Assembly (NCBI GenBank): GCA_964035545.1
Contig: OZ037765.1
Span: forward strand, 2,021,001 to 2,085,000
Source of the DNA: Bugula neritina
Taxonomy: Eukaryota > Bryozoa > Gymnolaemata > Cheilostomatida > Bugulidae
Direction: 5' to 3'
DNA length: 64,000 bases
The translations under genes were made by a program, and so were the position numbers. The notes below the pieces were generated by a model, which worked only from the letters and a program-made list of their open reading frames with translations, was not told the origin of the DNA and did not search any database. How positions within the stretch are numbered: the first letter of the stretch is position 1; the number at the start of each line of letters is the position of its first letter. This document shows positions 47,552-62,200 of this stretch, piece after piece.

Positions 47552-50500
47552 TTTTCAGTCTGTTGGAGTTATCCTTCCCGCTAGGGTAATCCTTTTGAAG
47601 GGAGTAATTTTGGTACTCTCTGAATTTTTCTAAAAGAATTGAAATGTTCAAACTTGAATATTCTAATTACTTTTATGTAAAACATGTGATACTTCATTAG
47701 CTAGCAGTTGACAGCTAAACTTTCTTCTCGAATGAAAGTCGGCCATTATTTAAAGCAAGATAATTAATTCCATTTGATTGGCCAGAGACTAAATCTATAA
47801 TTACTGCTACAGATACTATTCTATATACTTATATGAAACAGATACATCAAAAGACGTCAAATTATAACATACTTCATAAAAATAAACTTGTGGGAAATGA
47901 ACCGAAGCTAAAGCTCCCCCCCCCCCCATAAAAGTTAACAATATATAATGAATTATATATCCAGTTAAAATATATTTTAAGGATATATTACAACTTATAG
48001 CATAGCCTTATGTCTTATGTAAAGAGGTTATTGAAAGCTTCAACATTAGGCATCCAATTATTTATGTGTTTCTGTTATAAAATTGCAGGCTATTGAAACT
48101 GATTTCTAAATCTTATGAAAAACAGACTTAGATATAAAGTATTTGTATCTATCATCTAATATGAAGTATAAAATAATTCTGTTCATTATATAATATCCAG
48201 TATGAATTAATCTTATCTAATATTTTGGAAAAACGTACTTGTTAAGAAATTTATTAACTAAACATGTACTTTTCTACAAATTCATATTTCTCAATAACCC
48301 TATCATTGTTATATCAATTATAGTTGATTTACAGTAGAGAGTAGATAACTTAAACCACTTGCCTCCTTACTGCTGCTTATCTATAAGTTTATCTCTTGTC
48401 CCTAATCATTCGAAATATTGCTTTGATTTAATTTATTATATAATTATAAGAGAAAGAGTAGTAAATATTAAAGTGCTATGAGTGTATATGAAACTGATAG
48501 CCTTCTTACTACAGCAGCGTATATTTGTTGTTTCAGAAAATTTTAATATAAGGCATTAACCCGCTCGCTACTAGCTCAACAACATTTTCATCAGAAATCT
48601 TTTGTCCTAACTCAAATACAAACAACTTACCTTAAGCTTGTTGTATGTACGCTGACTTTAGAAAGCTGACTTTAGACACTAAATCTAATAAAACTGGCAC
48701 TAGCTTTATAAAGCCGCTGCCTTTACCTCTAAAGCTTATACAAGTCCTTCCTTAAATAGCATAACAAAACATACCACAATAATAGCAGCTGCAGATCAAA
48801 CAAAAGCCACATACAAACATTCACTTCAGCAAGTTAACCTTAAATGCACCGGCTTTTGGTTAATACTCTAAGAAAAAATTAGCCAACTATAACTCCGGCA
48901 CAATATTGTTGAATATGTAAATTGAGAAGATCATTCTCTAAGAGTAACATCCTGGGGTTGAACAATTTTTACCTGAACCCTGAGTAGAAATAATATTATT
49001 TTAATAAATTTTTGAGGCTGTGCAAAAAATTGGTTAAAAAGACAATATAATAATAAAGAATAACACGCAGGGAAGAAATAAAACAAGCAATTCAGTGTTT
49101 TTCTAGTTTTCATCTTGAAGTGCAAATGTACTTATACAGTTCGATATTTGATTTATTGAATGTTTTAGCTTGTAGCATAGAAAAAGTATTAACTAACATG
49201 TTTTAAGAAAGCATGGCTGCTAAAGCGGGCTAATGAAAAATGGAAACCTATTGAGAGCACATTTAGTAGATAATATTTTTTGCAGACAAATGTTTGCTGG
49301 TTGCGGTTGTTGAAGAATTTTATGAAAACTTGTTAGCACATGTCTATACTGAGTCGCGCAAAGAATAAATACAAGAAGTTTTAAAATGCTCAACAAATTG
49401 TAATTTTGAAGTGTTCTATTTGTTCAAAGATTATGGGACTTGCAAAACTGACTTGTTTTAGACGGTCTTTTACTCCCTTTTCTTAAGTTGCTGATGAAAT
49501 TATATAGCCATGTGGAGCATGTTTATTAATTTGAATTAGCTCTTAGACTTTGTGATAGAACACTTTCTGGTACATGGTCTGCTTGCACCTTATAGCTACT
49601 TTTATAGAAGAAGGTGGTGGAGTTAAAACTTGGGCACATAATATATCCACCTGTATTTTAGATGTAGGAACAGTAAAGAGAAATTTTAAAAAGCCTGGCT
49701 TCTATAAGATGAAAAATAACCAAACTAAAGTTAGGTTCTTATGGTATTTTCAACCTACACCCGAAACCAAATTTCAAAAGGGAAACTAAAAAACTTTAGC
49801 TATTAAAACATTTCTTTGCTACTGTACGTAAATAGTATTTCAGGGTCAAATCTCATGTTGTACTTAGGATACCCAAATGTTGTTACTTATGTAGATAAAA
49901 CCCAGTCTCTCAGCTTTTAACAGAACGCAATGATGTTATCTTGTTGCAGACAAAACATAGCAGAACATTTGGTTGGTGGTTTTTAGTTATGTGAGTAAAA
50001 CATCCACCAAATATTACGATGATACTGAAAGCTAACTTTGCGGTTTTTCATTGCATGTATATTTGGCTGAAGGTTGACGTAAGGAATTTTGTAACGGATA
50101 AGGCATATCAAGTGCTGTTTTATAACAAAATCTTGAACAGTATAGTATAATATGATAAACATTAGTGGTCGGAGATAACACTATACCACCAAACAGTAGG
50201 ATTATTAAATCTAAAACAACTTTTATATAAATTATCATCTCCCAGCATGTTATACTATAATTATTCTTGCGTTAAATTTTTCAAGTAGCTTTTAAAGATT
50301 TATTAAGCATGCAACTTATTTAAAGCGAAACATGTCATATTTCATTTCTACTAAAAACTTCCAGGGTAATTTAAAAGATGTCACAAAAAATTTGTTACAA
50401 TGCAACAATACATTTTATGTAGAAATTTTAAATTAATATGTCAAAATTTAGGAAATATTTTCATGCTTCATGCTGTTTACGATAATTTGTAGAGATCATC

Positions 50501-53236
50501 AGCAGTTGTTTATATTGACCCAATTTCCCCCCATAAAAACAACAGCTTCATTAACATAGCTACTCTGTGTTGTCGGTATTTTCTTTGGTTACACAACTAG
50601 CCACGTGTTGTGTAACTAGAAGAAGGAAGCCGTTTCACCTGAATAATAGAAAATATTATTCGTCAGTGTTTATCACAATATTTGGTTCCTGTGATAAGAT
50701 ATTAAGCTGATGCTGTTCTCGCATTCTCAGAATTTTCCCTTTTCCTTTTGTTGACAAAATATTAATTTGCATTCTGTGGTAATTATGAGTGAGATGTATA
50801 TAAATGGAAACCATTACAAAATATGTCTCTTTATTTACAAATTCAATATTTATACATCTGCGGCGTCCTTTGTAGAAAGTCACTCACTAATTGCAAAACT
50901 CAAATTGAAACAATTCCCAATGTTTGTTATTTTTAGAGCAGACTTTCTTCGGAAAAGTTTGTCTAAAAGTATATCCAGGTCGTTTGTAAATATCATTCGT
51001 AGTTGAGAGCGGTAGGTGCAGTAAAGAGACATTGAAAAAGCCTGTGTTTTAGGTAAGCAATGTCATGCATGTCTTTATGGGAGTCTCAATGTGAGTCCCA
51101 AACCAAAGAATGTTGAAAAACATGGGCACTTGGGCTAATAAAATATTACCTAAATTCAAGACTTGAAGGAGCCTGCATAAAAAAATGACACAGGAGTTGA
51201 ACTTCTTTTTAGAATCCTAATAAATGTTTTATTAAAAAAGAAGTATTTTTCTAATAGATTAGGTAACAAAAAACCTGCTTTTTTATCTCAATTGACGGTA
51301 CTATACGGTACTATATCTCTTATATCATTTGACACTAGTACTATGAATGAATAAACACAACACTCATCCTTTTTGGGTCAGCAGTCAGCAATGGTTTGTT
51401 GCTGACTTTCAATTAACAGATAAAATTCAATGTTTGATTCTTGTTCATAAAAAACATTGTTAACAACAATTGATTGTAGAGAACTTTCCTGTGCAGTTTT
51501 AATATTCAATAACTGCTCTTGTGTAAAGTATGTATGAGGTTTGAGACTATGTAAAAATAAGCAATTGATATAATATCACTATTTCCAATTTATCTATAAA
51601 CCTCAAATAACTTTTGGAAGCGACTATCAGCTTGTTTTCTCAGTAGCATGTCGTATCCAAAGACCAATTTTGTTGAGTGGCAGTATGTTAAATTATGTTA
51701 AATTGCTTTTGACTTCACGTAAGAGTGAAGCAGGAATTTATGCTTATTTTAGCAAGATTACCAGAATCATGTTAATAAGCTCTTTCTAGTTTGCCACTTA
51801 TAAGATGGCCAATACATGCAGGCCTGGTAGGATACTCTAGCCTGCTAATTAATAGTAGCCTTGTTTCTCACTATAAGACAGAAAGGCTCTTAGTTTATCT
51901 GCAGCTACTACACAACTTTTTTTTTACAGATGATCTGAATTCATTACAGTAGACTAAAAAAAGTTTACTGTTTGTTAGGGTAATTTAGACTTTAAAACTT
52001 TCCTTGCTATTTGATAGCATAAGAGAAGTGTGGGGTCTATTTATCTATTTTGTTCATCTAGGATATTTTATTAATAAAAAAGGCTATTGGGAAGTTTGCT
52101 TTCTCTATTTACTTTAATGCTCACAGCAAAACTAATTTACAACAAAAATTTGTCACAATATTATATTTATTTACTACTTGCTCTAATTTATTATATTATA
52201 ATTCCCAATACATATATACCTCTGCATATGATTTGAAGCAATGAGACATTTTGAAGCTATAAATTCCTTACAATTGTTAGACAGATTATTGGGTTTATTT
52301 TAAACATTTTGTATGGTAGGCTATAGCTTATAATTTGATTTAAATAGAAAACATTGGAAAATATGACATTTTAAGAAAACAAAACGTGTTGTATTCAAAT
52401 AAACTATAAAAATACACAAGTCTTAAAAATTGGCTTTTGAAATAGTAAATTATTACAAGTGGAATATATTATATAATACACAACATATGAAACAGTAAGG
52501 TTCGATGTCACTATGAGATATCACATATGAACATATTTGACCTATTTGTTTTAGAATGCACAAAATATTATATAACATACAATATGCTAAATATAGTAAC
52601 AAGTAAAATCTGATTGGATCTGAAATTGTATTAAGCAGTTAAGAATGTAGATGTATAATATAAAACTATATAAATATAAAATATATATACATAAAAAGCA
52701 AATTAAATATAAAAATTGAGAATACTGTCATATTGCATAGGAATAAACGAATGTTTATTACAGCCATTAAATGATATAAAAACTTGAAGTAAAAATGTGT
52801 TTTGTACGCAGCATAAATTTTAGAAATTATAAAATACATTTTAAAATTATATAATGCATTTTTTTAAAAACTTAGGAATAACAGTCAACTATAATCTAAG
52901 AAGATTCTTGACGGAAAAATTAATTTCCACAAAACAGTTTTGTAAAAAATAACAATGAATAACACAACATCACACTCGAATGCATTATATACAAAGTGTA
53001 CACTGAGACCCTATGGAGTGTATAGAAAGTAAGAAAGGAATATCAACAGTAGCTATCTGCAGATACATTTCAGATTCATAGATCCTGTTTATGCTGCACA
53101 TACTACGACCCTACATACTAGAATTACACCACAATATGACGGGCACTTCTCCAGATATGTGAAAACATAAATTCTCACAACTCTAGACAAATACTGGGGC
53201 CGGCATCAGGCCTGACAGCGCCATCGGCAGGGTGCT
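47552..53236. other. M6-M7 intergenic region
   Basis: 5.7 kb of AT-rich DNA holding the M6 promoter side and the M7 3' flank. A probable 5'UTR acceptor of M6 (CCAACAG) lies at about 47565. An 'R100' repeat is at 51005-51115. Short open frames here show no recognisable proteins. Confidence 0.5.
51005..51115 (-). repeat. Dispersed repeat 'R100', copy 6
   Basis: On the minus strand: TTTGGTTTGGGACTC, AAAACACAGGCTTTTTCAAT and CTTTACTGCACCTACCGC. It lies in the M6/M7 intergenic region. Confidence 0.45.
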
Positions 53237-56200
53237 TCACCCGAGTCCGACAATCTCGTGCGGTGTACCGAGTGACTTTATTTTCATTTCATTTTCACTA
53301 GAACTCTGGGAACTGCTCTGACCAGATTTCCTTCTCTCCATTTGCGCCACTTTCCGTAGAAACATGCTGAGCAGCCCAGACAGGAGCATACAACCCCCGG
53401 CAAAGTAAAACGGATAGAAGTAGTTGTACTTGTCTAACAGATAACCTAGAAAAATAAAAAATGTGTTCAACTAACTAACTAAAGTGAATTGAGATCTAAT
53501 ATCCTATGAGAGAAATATTTCCACACATTTATTAGAGCTAATAGGTGAATAAGGCTTTTAATATGCTATTGCTTGCTTATATGTAAGCTGATTTGCTATT
53601 GGTGCACTGTGATGTATACTGACCTGCTACTGGTGCACCTATCAACACTGATATGCCATGAAATATTACGAGTTGGCTGTAGCATGTGGTTAACTTATCC
53701 AGTCCCATCAACTCCACTACTATCACAGACCTCAGGGAGCTGAAGGCAGCTGCAAAATATTGGAGAAACTTTATAAAACACAGTCTGTGGTCAGTGGTTG
53801 GGAACCCATTCTACGGCGCCATATGACATGTACTATAATAGAAGGGTTCGAATCCCACTCTACGTTGCTATATGACATGTGCTAGAAGGGTTCAAACCCC
53901 ACTATATGGCGTTATAAGAACTCCAGAGCAAACCATTATTCTGTGCATTTTATAATATACTTATACACAAGTTGCATTATACATTACACATAATATGTGT
54001 ATATCTACTTGTCCATTGACCCACTTCCCCTGCTTGCATGCGATAGTCAGGTTTGTATTGTATAATTTGGGACTTGAATCAAAGAAATATAAGAATTGCC
54101 TTAAAAAGATTATTCAGGTTTACAATAACTAGTTTAATGTCACATAATCATATTAAATGTCCGATAGTTTTCTATTTCATTTGAGGCCCTCCGTCTCTCA
54201 AGTTTTGAGATTAAATAATTAAATAGATATATCACTTTACTTTAGCCAAACTATGAAAGGGCTAACTTTGGTTAAAACTATAACTTGGCTTGTTTAAAAT
54301 TTGTTTAAATTAAAGTTTTAATATATTTCTACAGAAGATGTAATACACTTTATATCTTACCGACACAAAGTCCAAACACAAAAGAGAAGACAACAAGCAG
54401 GAAGTAGGATTCACAGAAGGGTAGCACCAAGGTCATGGCTCCGGCAATGAGCAGAGCCAAGTTATTGATTATCACGGAGTCCAGCCAGTTCCTGGTGGCC
54501 AGAACTCCGGAGATGAGTCTACCAAATGTGTTGGAGAAACCCAGAGCGGTGAGGAGGTAGGCGGCTGATTGTTCGCTAATATGGCCGCCTGTTCCGTTCA
54601 CAGCATAGGAGGGTAGAAGTAGGAAGGGGATATAGTAGCCTGCAATGAGTAATAGTGTTTAGTTACTCCTGTTGCTAAGATAGAATATCTACTTATTCCA
54701 ATATTTCAATTTATTATAGCAGCGGTGGTAAAGTTGAGAGGTCACAGTTCTAGTCAGGGGTTTGGACCCCAGAAGGGCCATTGATGATGTCAGAAAGGGC
54801 AATGATCATGAGTGTTTCTGTGCTGACAGCAGATACCCTAGAACCATGCTGCCAGCCTTAAACCCACCCTGAAGATCCTAATTACCACCAGCAGTTCACA
54901 AGGAGGAAGAAAACTTTAAGCAGAGACACGTTTTATTGAAGTATTCATCTATGATGAAACAATGTGAGAAGTAAATGACTTATTTTTATTAAACAAACAG
55001 TTGGCATACAAATTCAAATGACTTTCATATCTCAGAGTTTTTATTACTTCCAAACTTACATTTCGCACATTGGTCATTGAATTCATTACATTACAGCTAG
55101 TATTAAAATATTAAAAAATGTATGTTAAAATAAGAGAAAACACAATTTATAGTACTATTAACTGGTTACAAAACAATTTTGAAATTAGAAAAGACAACTC
55201 CGAAATCGGTAGACACTATTAGTAGAGTGAACTACTATCATAGCCTGAGAGTATCACCATCTGTACTCACCGACCATAGTTAAACTAGTAGACACCACTA
55301 GAAGGATGTATGTAGGACTCTTGAACGTGTCTGCATCAAACACATTTCTCAGGACGTCTTTCATTGGTTTGGGAAGGAGCGGGAGACGACTCCAGAAATC
55401 CTGATCAGCAATGGACTTTGTGTCTGGTATTTCAGTAATGCTGGCCACATACGAATCTACAAGTCATATTCAACACTTGAAGTTGTCTTTTCTCCAGTAA
55501 AACTTCGGAAAAGATGACAATAGTTTTCTACTCATTGAAAACTCACAAAGCAAAATCATCTGGTAACCAAAGGCATTGCAACTCTCAGTTGAAAAAGTAC
55601 AGAACGAGTGACTACATAAACGAATAAACCTATACACTTCATCATGTCTACAACTGTTGATACAACTCTCTGAAATAAGCGACACATGTTGAAACATCTC
55701 AACAAGACGTGTGTAGAAATCATCACGTACTGATGTCATCATGGAATTCAGGCAGTATTTGAACGCTGCCGGTGTAGTAGATGTCTTTGCGATACATCGG
55801 ACGATCCACGTCTGGCGTGGCGTGCAGGAACTTCCTTAGCAGACGTTCAGTGCTGGCTGACCTCTGACCTTCACATTCGACTTCGTACTGAGGAATGTCG
55901 TGGGCGGAGCTAAACTCTCTGCCGACATCACCGATTGGCCCACACTGCAACAGGAGTGGAGCAAGTTACGATAAAGCAGGGGTGAGGCAATGGGCAAGTG
56001 GTGGACTTAAACTTTTTCAAAAGCCTATTAGTTCAAAAAATATGGTTTTTGGTTTGTGGAATTCTTACAGCTTCAATTATCTCCCTTCGTGCAAAAAAGT
56101 TATAAAATAGAATCTTAGCTGAATATTTCAGGCACCCTTCAACCAGGGGATTGTGAAAATAAACAAAATATATCTCTGTAACCAGCTCTATCTATCTGTT

Positions 56201-59200
56201 CCACGAATAGACTGTTTTATACAATATTACAGCCTCACTAAAAAGGCAAGTTTTTAAAAGATCTACGCAATGTGTAGATAATATTAGTTTTAATCAGGAA
56301 GCTTATTTTAAGGCATTTTATGGGTATTTTTCAACATTCAGCTAACCAGAAAAACAATCAATTTTCCCAAACGTTGGGACAAATACAATAAATGGAATCA
56401 TAAAATAATTTTTGTTTAGAAATTTAACCTGCCACATTGGCATTATTTCCAAGTCTTCAATAACAATTTCAACTTTTAAGCGCTGAAGCAGCTAATTTTA
56501 GACTCCTGTACTGAACAAAGGAGACGTAAAAACATTCAGTATTTGTCAATATTAGACAGAGTCTGTCCAATCAACAAGCTGATATTATGTTACAACTTAC
56601 CTGATTGGATACTGTATCCAGACTTCTGGCGCTATTATTCTTGCGAATTTGACCACTCTGTGAGAGCAGCACCTGCGTGTGAAGACTGCTGGGGGAAGGG
56701 GACTGCTGTTGCATCATGGGAACTGTCTCAGAGTGGCAGCTAGTTCCGTCTGTGAGAGCTGACGGGGCGTGCGGGCGCTTGGTCTGCAGGTTGGGGGTGG
56801 GTCTACCGCTCCCGAGGGAGATATTTATACTACTCCGGCTAAAGGCACTCCTCAGGCTAAAGTGGAAATATGTTCAAATGAGAGGCCAGTTCGTAGAAAA
56901 TTTGATGTAAACTTTTGAATTGAGAGAATTCAGGCTAAACCTGTCACAAACTGAAATGCTATGTGATACAGCTGATATATTTTATCATTTATAATAATGT
57001 TCAGAGAACTGTGTGAGGCAAAGCCGGGGTAAAATCCAATTATACAAGTTTTCTTATTAAACTAATCAATTACTATTTGTAGTTGAAATTGATTAAAAAT
57101 TGAGCTCAAAATCTGGAATAATGAAATTCTATGGAATAATTTTGTATAAACAACAAATATTACCGTACCTAAAGTAAACAGTAACTATTTAACTAAACAC
57201 AATATTACTACTTATAATAATATTCATACTATACTACAATATTATATAAAATATTATAGTATATGATATAATATCATAATATATAGTATTATGTAATATA
57301 ATGTAATATGAAACTCAGTTGTATAAATACACTGACACAGCTCTATAACCTAATCAACTAAGCCAAGTCCCATACATCACGGACATATTATTTCTAGTTT
57401 CAAACAAACACAAGAAACTTTAGTGCACTTCATTATGATCATCCATTCTTCCAAAAATTCCTGATCACAACTTGTTGCATAACAAAGCATCTCTATGACT
57501 CACAATCTAAGACTTCATACTATACAAATTTATAATTGCAGCTAGTTTAGTTTCCTTGTATTGGGTTACTTATGCCATATGCTGCCTGATGGGCAGGTTT
57601 TATCTAATTTCCGATGCCAAGCTTATTAAATTAAATTCATTAGTCAGCAATAGAGGAAATGAAGAGTCATAATTTCAGGAGCAGACAATTCCAAACTCAA
57701 CTAAACGGATTGAGTACACACATCTATGACTATGTCTCAGGAATGCCGTGCATACAGTTTAGATATAAACTTAGCTTGAACCTTTCATAGTCCAAGTATA
57801 TGGCAGGGGATCAATGAGCAAGATGTATATAGTATGGAGATGCTGGCACCATTACCTACACACAATGAGTTATAACAGTATTTCACTCATTCTAATGTGG
57901 ATGCAGCAGACAGAGTTCATCTGCAGGGTAGATTATCAGCCTAGGCAACAGGCTATGTGAGTGAAACCATGGCAATATAAAGACCCAGAGATTAAGTGAA
58001 CTAAATAAAACATGACCCAACTTTAAAACGTAGGAATAATTCTCCACCATTTAACAGACAGACACACAGACAGACAGGCACACAGACAGACACACAGACA
58101 GACACACATACAACAGACACACAGACAGACGGACAGACACATAGACAGACAGACACATAGACAGACAGACACATAGACAAACAGACATACAGGGACTCTA
58201 GGCTCTCACCCACTGAAGATGCCGTGTTTGTGAAAGTCTTTCTCTCTGATGACGAGGTTGTCCCTGGTGATGATGCCGTTGTTGAGGCTGCCGGAGGAGA
58301 GAGTTCTGTCGTACCTCTTCTGTTCGATGAGTCGCTGTAGGATAATGCACGTCTGCACGCCAATCCTCTTGTCTTCCTCCATTCTCTTTAGTATGAGTTT
58401 CTTTCGCCTGCGTAGGTCACCATCTATGGGCCGTAGCAGGGCCCCTACAGTGTGAAATAGCAGTAGATTTACTGAGCTACTCAGCTAAAACTGATGGTAC
58501 TTCACAACAGCTACTGCAAATTTTTCAACTTTAAACCAACAGTAGCTTCTGCTGCTAATTGGTATGAATGTTTTTATTCATTCAAAATATTAAAATTGTC
58601 TCCCCAACAGTTTTAATAGACAAGATGAGCTTATAGGATGCCTAAAATTAGCAAGGAGTTTGGAAACTTCTAGAACCTTTGATGGTGGATACATTCATTT
58701 TGTACTAAGAGCACAGTAATTCAAGTGATAGTCAAATATTTATGAAAATATATTCTACTAACACTGTAGCTTCGTGTTAACACAATTCAATTAATAGCAG
58801 CAGGAAAAATAAATCAGAAGCATTCACTTTTTAAGAAAATAAAAACCGTGACTGTGATAATTTATAGTCTGCCTTAATCATAAAACAACTGCTAAACTCT
58901 AGCTTATTGGACCAAGAAATTATTACATTCCCTAGTTGCATGACTACCGGACCTTCGTAGTTGTTAGATTCACACTGATTGGAGGATGAACACGAAACAC
59001 GCGCATTACTCATGTAACTAACATCATGGAATACCCTCTCTTTTTATTCCCAACAGCTTTTCATTAACTTTCTGTATTTGTGTAATGAGTTGCATAATGC
59101 AAAAAATTCCGGTTCAACTTAAACTTCCAAACATGAACAACCAAACATGTGGTCAGCATATGATAGCTCAGTGCAAAGGTGGTTTGAGTGCAGAAAAGGG

Positions 59201-62200
59201 AAGCTGATGACATACGTAGAGAGGATAGTGTATATATGTAGAGAGGATAGTGTATATATGTAGAGAGGATGGTGTACATATGTAGAGAGGATAGTGTATA
59301 TATGTAGAGAGGACAGTGTATATATGTAGAGAAGATGATGTATATATGTAGAGAGGATAGTGTATATATGTAGAGAGGATAGTGTATATATGTAGAGAGG
59401 ATAGTGTATATATGTAGAGAGGATGATGTATATATGTAGAGAGGATAGTGTATATATGTAGAGAGGATAGTGTATATATGTAGAGAGGATGGTGTATATA
59501 TGTAGAGAGGATGGTGTACATATGTAGAGAAGATGATGTATATATGTAGAGAGGATAGTGTATATACGTAGAGAGGATAGTGTATATATGTAGAGAGGAT
59601 AGTGTATATATGTAGAGAGGATAGTGTATATATGTAGAGAAGATAGTGTATATATGTAGAGAGGATAGTGTATATATGTAGAGAGGATAGTGTATATATG
59701 TAGAGAAGATAGTGTATATATGTAGAGAGGATAGTGTATATACGTAGAGAAGATAGTGTATATATGTAGAGAGGATAGTGTATATATGTAGAGAGAATAG
59801 TGTATATATGTAGAGAGGATAGTGTATATATGTAGAGAGGATAGTGTATATATGTAGAGAGGATAGTGTATATATGTAGAGAGGATAGTGTATATATATA
59901 GAGAGGATAGTGTATATATGTAGAGAGAATAGTGTATATATGTAGAGAGGATAGTATATATGTAGAGAGGATGGTGTATATATGTAGAGAGGATAGTGTA
60001 TATATGTAGGGAGGATAGTGTATATATGTAGAGAGAATAGTGTATATATGTAGAGAGGATAGTGTATATATGTAGAGAGGATAGTGTATATATATAGAGA
60101 GGATAGTGTATATATGTAGAGAGGATAGTGTATATATGTAGAGAGAATAGTGTATATATGTAGGGAGGATAGTATATATATGTAGATAAGATGGTGAATA
60201 TATGTAGAAAAGGTTTTTATTTATTCACTGGCAAGCAGCTGGAATTTATTTATTTCACTTCACAGAAAAACATTTGTTAGTGAGACACACATTCTATTTT
60301 ATAGAAGTGAATTTGGGCGAAAAAACAGAGAAGTTTCAATAGTTTGAATTCTTTCAATTTTGTGGTTTGGAAACTTGGAAAGAGGGCATAACTTCTTCTG
60401 CTATATTTTTTAACTAGAACGCAGCTTTTCTCTCAAGTCACTCGTCACCTATGTGATTTGAAGGTTAAATAACATCCTTTAAGCAGTTGTGTTTCCCTGC
60501 ATTACCAGATGTACTGCAGAATAGTGAACTGTCCCGTTGACTGAACCAGGAAGCCTACGACTTTCTTATCTCATAAAGTGTTGACAGGAAATCAGAGTGA
60601 TGAAACTCTAACTGGAAATGTTGACAGGAAATGAGGGTGATGAGGCTCTAACTGGAAGTGTTGAATAGCTGAATAAATGACTGACACTTAAGTTGATGAC
60701 ATGTTGACTTAATGAACTTTTGAAAAGAATTTTACAGTGGAATACAAAAGGAAGTAAAAAAGCTAAATGATCAATTGTTATGCAAGTATTTTATGTCTAA
60801 ATTAGAGTACTAGAAATAGTATGCTAGATGCAGCACACAAATATCAATAGTGTACCCCCTGTTACTCGAGATCAAAACTAACCAGCACATAATTCTCAAC
60901 AAAAAGATATTTACTAACATGAAAGACACTGTTTACCAAAATTAAAATGTTGTATCTACATGTTCAGAACTGTATGCGTTAGTTTTTAATAATTTCCTTT
61001 CAGTTGGTCAACCATTTGATATCCTAAGACCTAATGGTGAAGTCAGAAGATGAGCCGGTTTTTACTCTAAATACTGCTGCCTAGGCAGCATTGACCCCAG
61101 CTGTTTATTTATTTAGTCTAAACAAACATTGCGCCATAAACCTAACTAATAAACAGACTGTCATGGAGTTATTTTATGTAACTGTAGGTCAGGTTATAGC
61201 CCTAGGTCTACAGGTAACTCAGTTTATAGCCTTAGGACTCAGTTCTGCAGTATCTCACTGCCATGAAATTGCAGTAAGGTAAACAAATATAAACTACTGT
61301 GATGACATGTTTAATTTGAAAGTATAAAAAGTTAATGACCTGCTCTGAGGTCAATAACTTTTCGAATCAGAATCAGCCAATCAGTGCGCTTCTTACAAAT
61401 TTGAATGAAATTTAAACACCATTATTTAGTAGCTGCCAGAAAGTCTCTCAACAGGCGAGTTAGAATGTTTGGCATCGCAAAACACGAACCAACCGAAACA
61501 GTCATTTATAAAAATTCTAATTATAAAGTGAAAAAGTTGAACATTTGTTATATTATAGCAACGTTAGACTTACCGAGTACAAACCCCTGCATGACAATGC
61601 CCGAGAGTATTATGATGCACCCAGTCCACTCGTACCGGTCTATGAGCCACCTGGTTAAGGGGGCCATAACCGCCATCCCCACACTCGACCCACACATGGC
61701 CAGAGTGGCGGCTATCCCACGATTCCTTTCAAAGTAGAAGCCCACCACTAGAAGTGAGGCTAGGAACATGAAACCAAAGCCTATACCTGAAACAATACAG
61801 CAGAGTATCTGAGTTTACACCTGGAGGTATTAGGTAATGCTATAATACGGCAATTATGTCATTACTCTATTTATTCACCACTGCAGGTCAAACCTATGCA
61901 GCTCTCTGTAGCATCAACTTATGATAGAGAGGAAACCAAACTCAACATTTATTTGAGGTAAGACACTGTGTAAGTTCTGTTATTTGAGATAACGACCTTG
62001 AACTTGGTGCTGTGTTAATGTTCCGAAAGAAAGAAATGCAGCTGCTAGAAGAGCTATGAAGGAGTTGAGATACTGGCGATGGAGTACTACATTATTATTA
62101 CATCACATTACATTAAATGCATAAATAATGTATTTTTATCTCATTTTTCACAGCCACCATGCCATGATGACATAATACTTGGCAAACAGTGCAGTGTTTA

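Noticed and set aside
58001-58363. 120-codon minus-strand open frame rich in Val/Cys/Ser
   Set aside because: Shadow frame over M7 exon 58210-58444 plus the CAGACA microsatellite; the exon's correct frame continues the transporter (ALLRPIDGD).
59168-59521. 117-codon Tyr/Thr/Ile-rich open frame
   Set aside because: Read-through of the 22-bp minisatellite.
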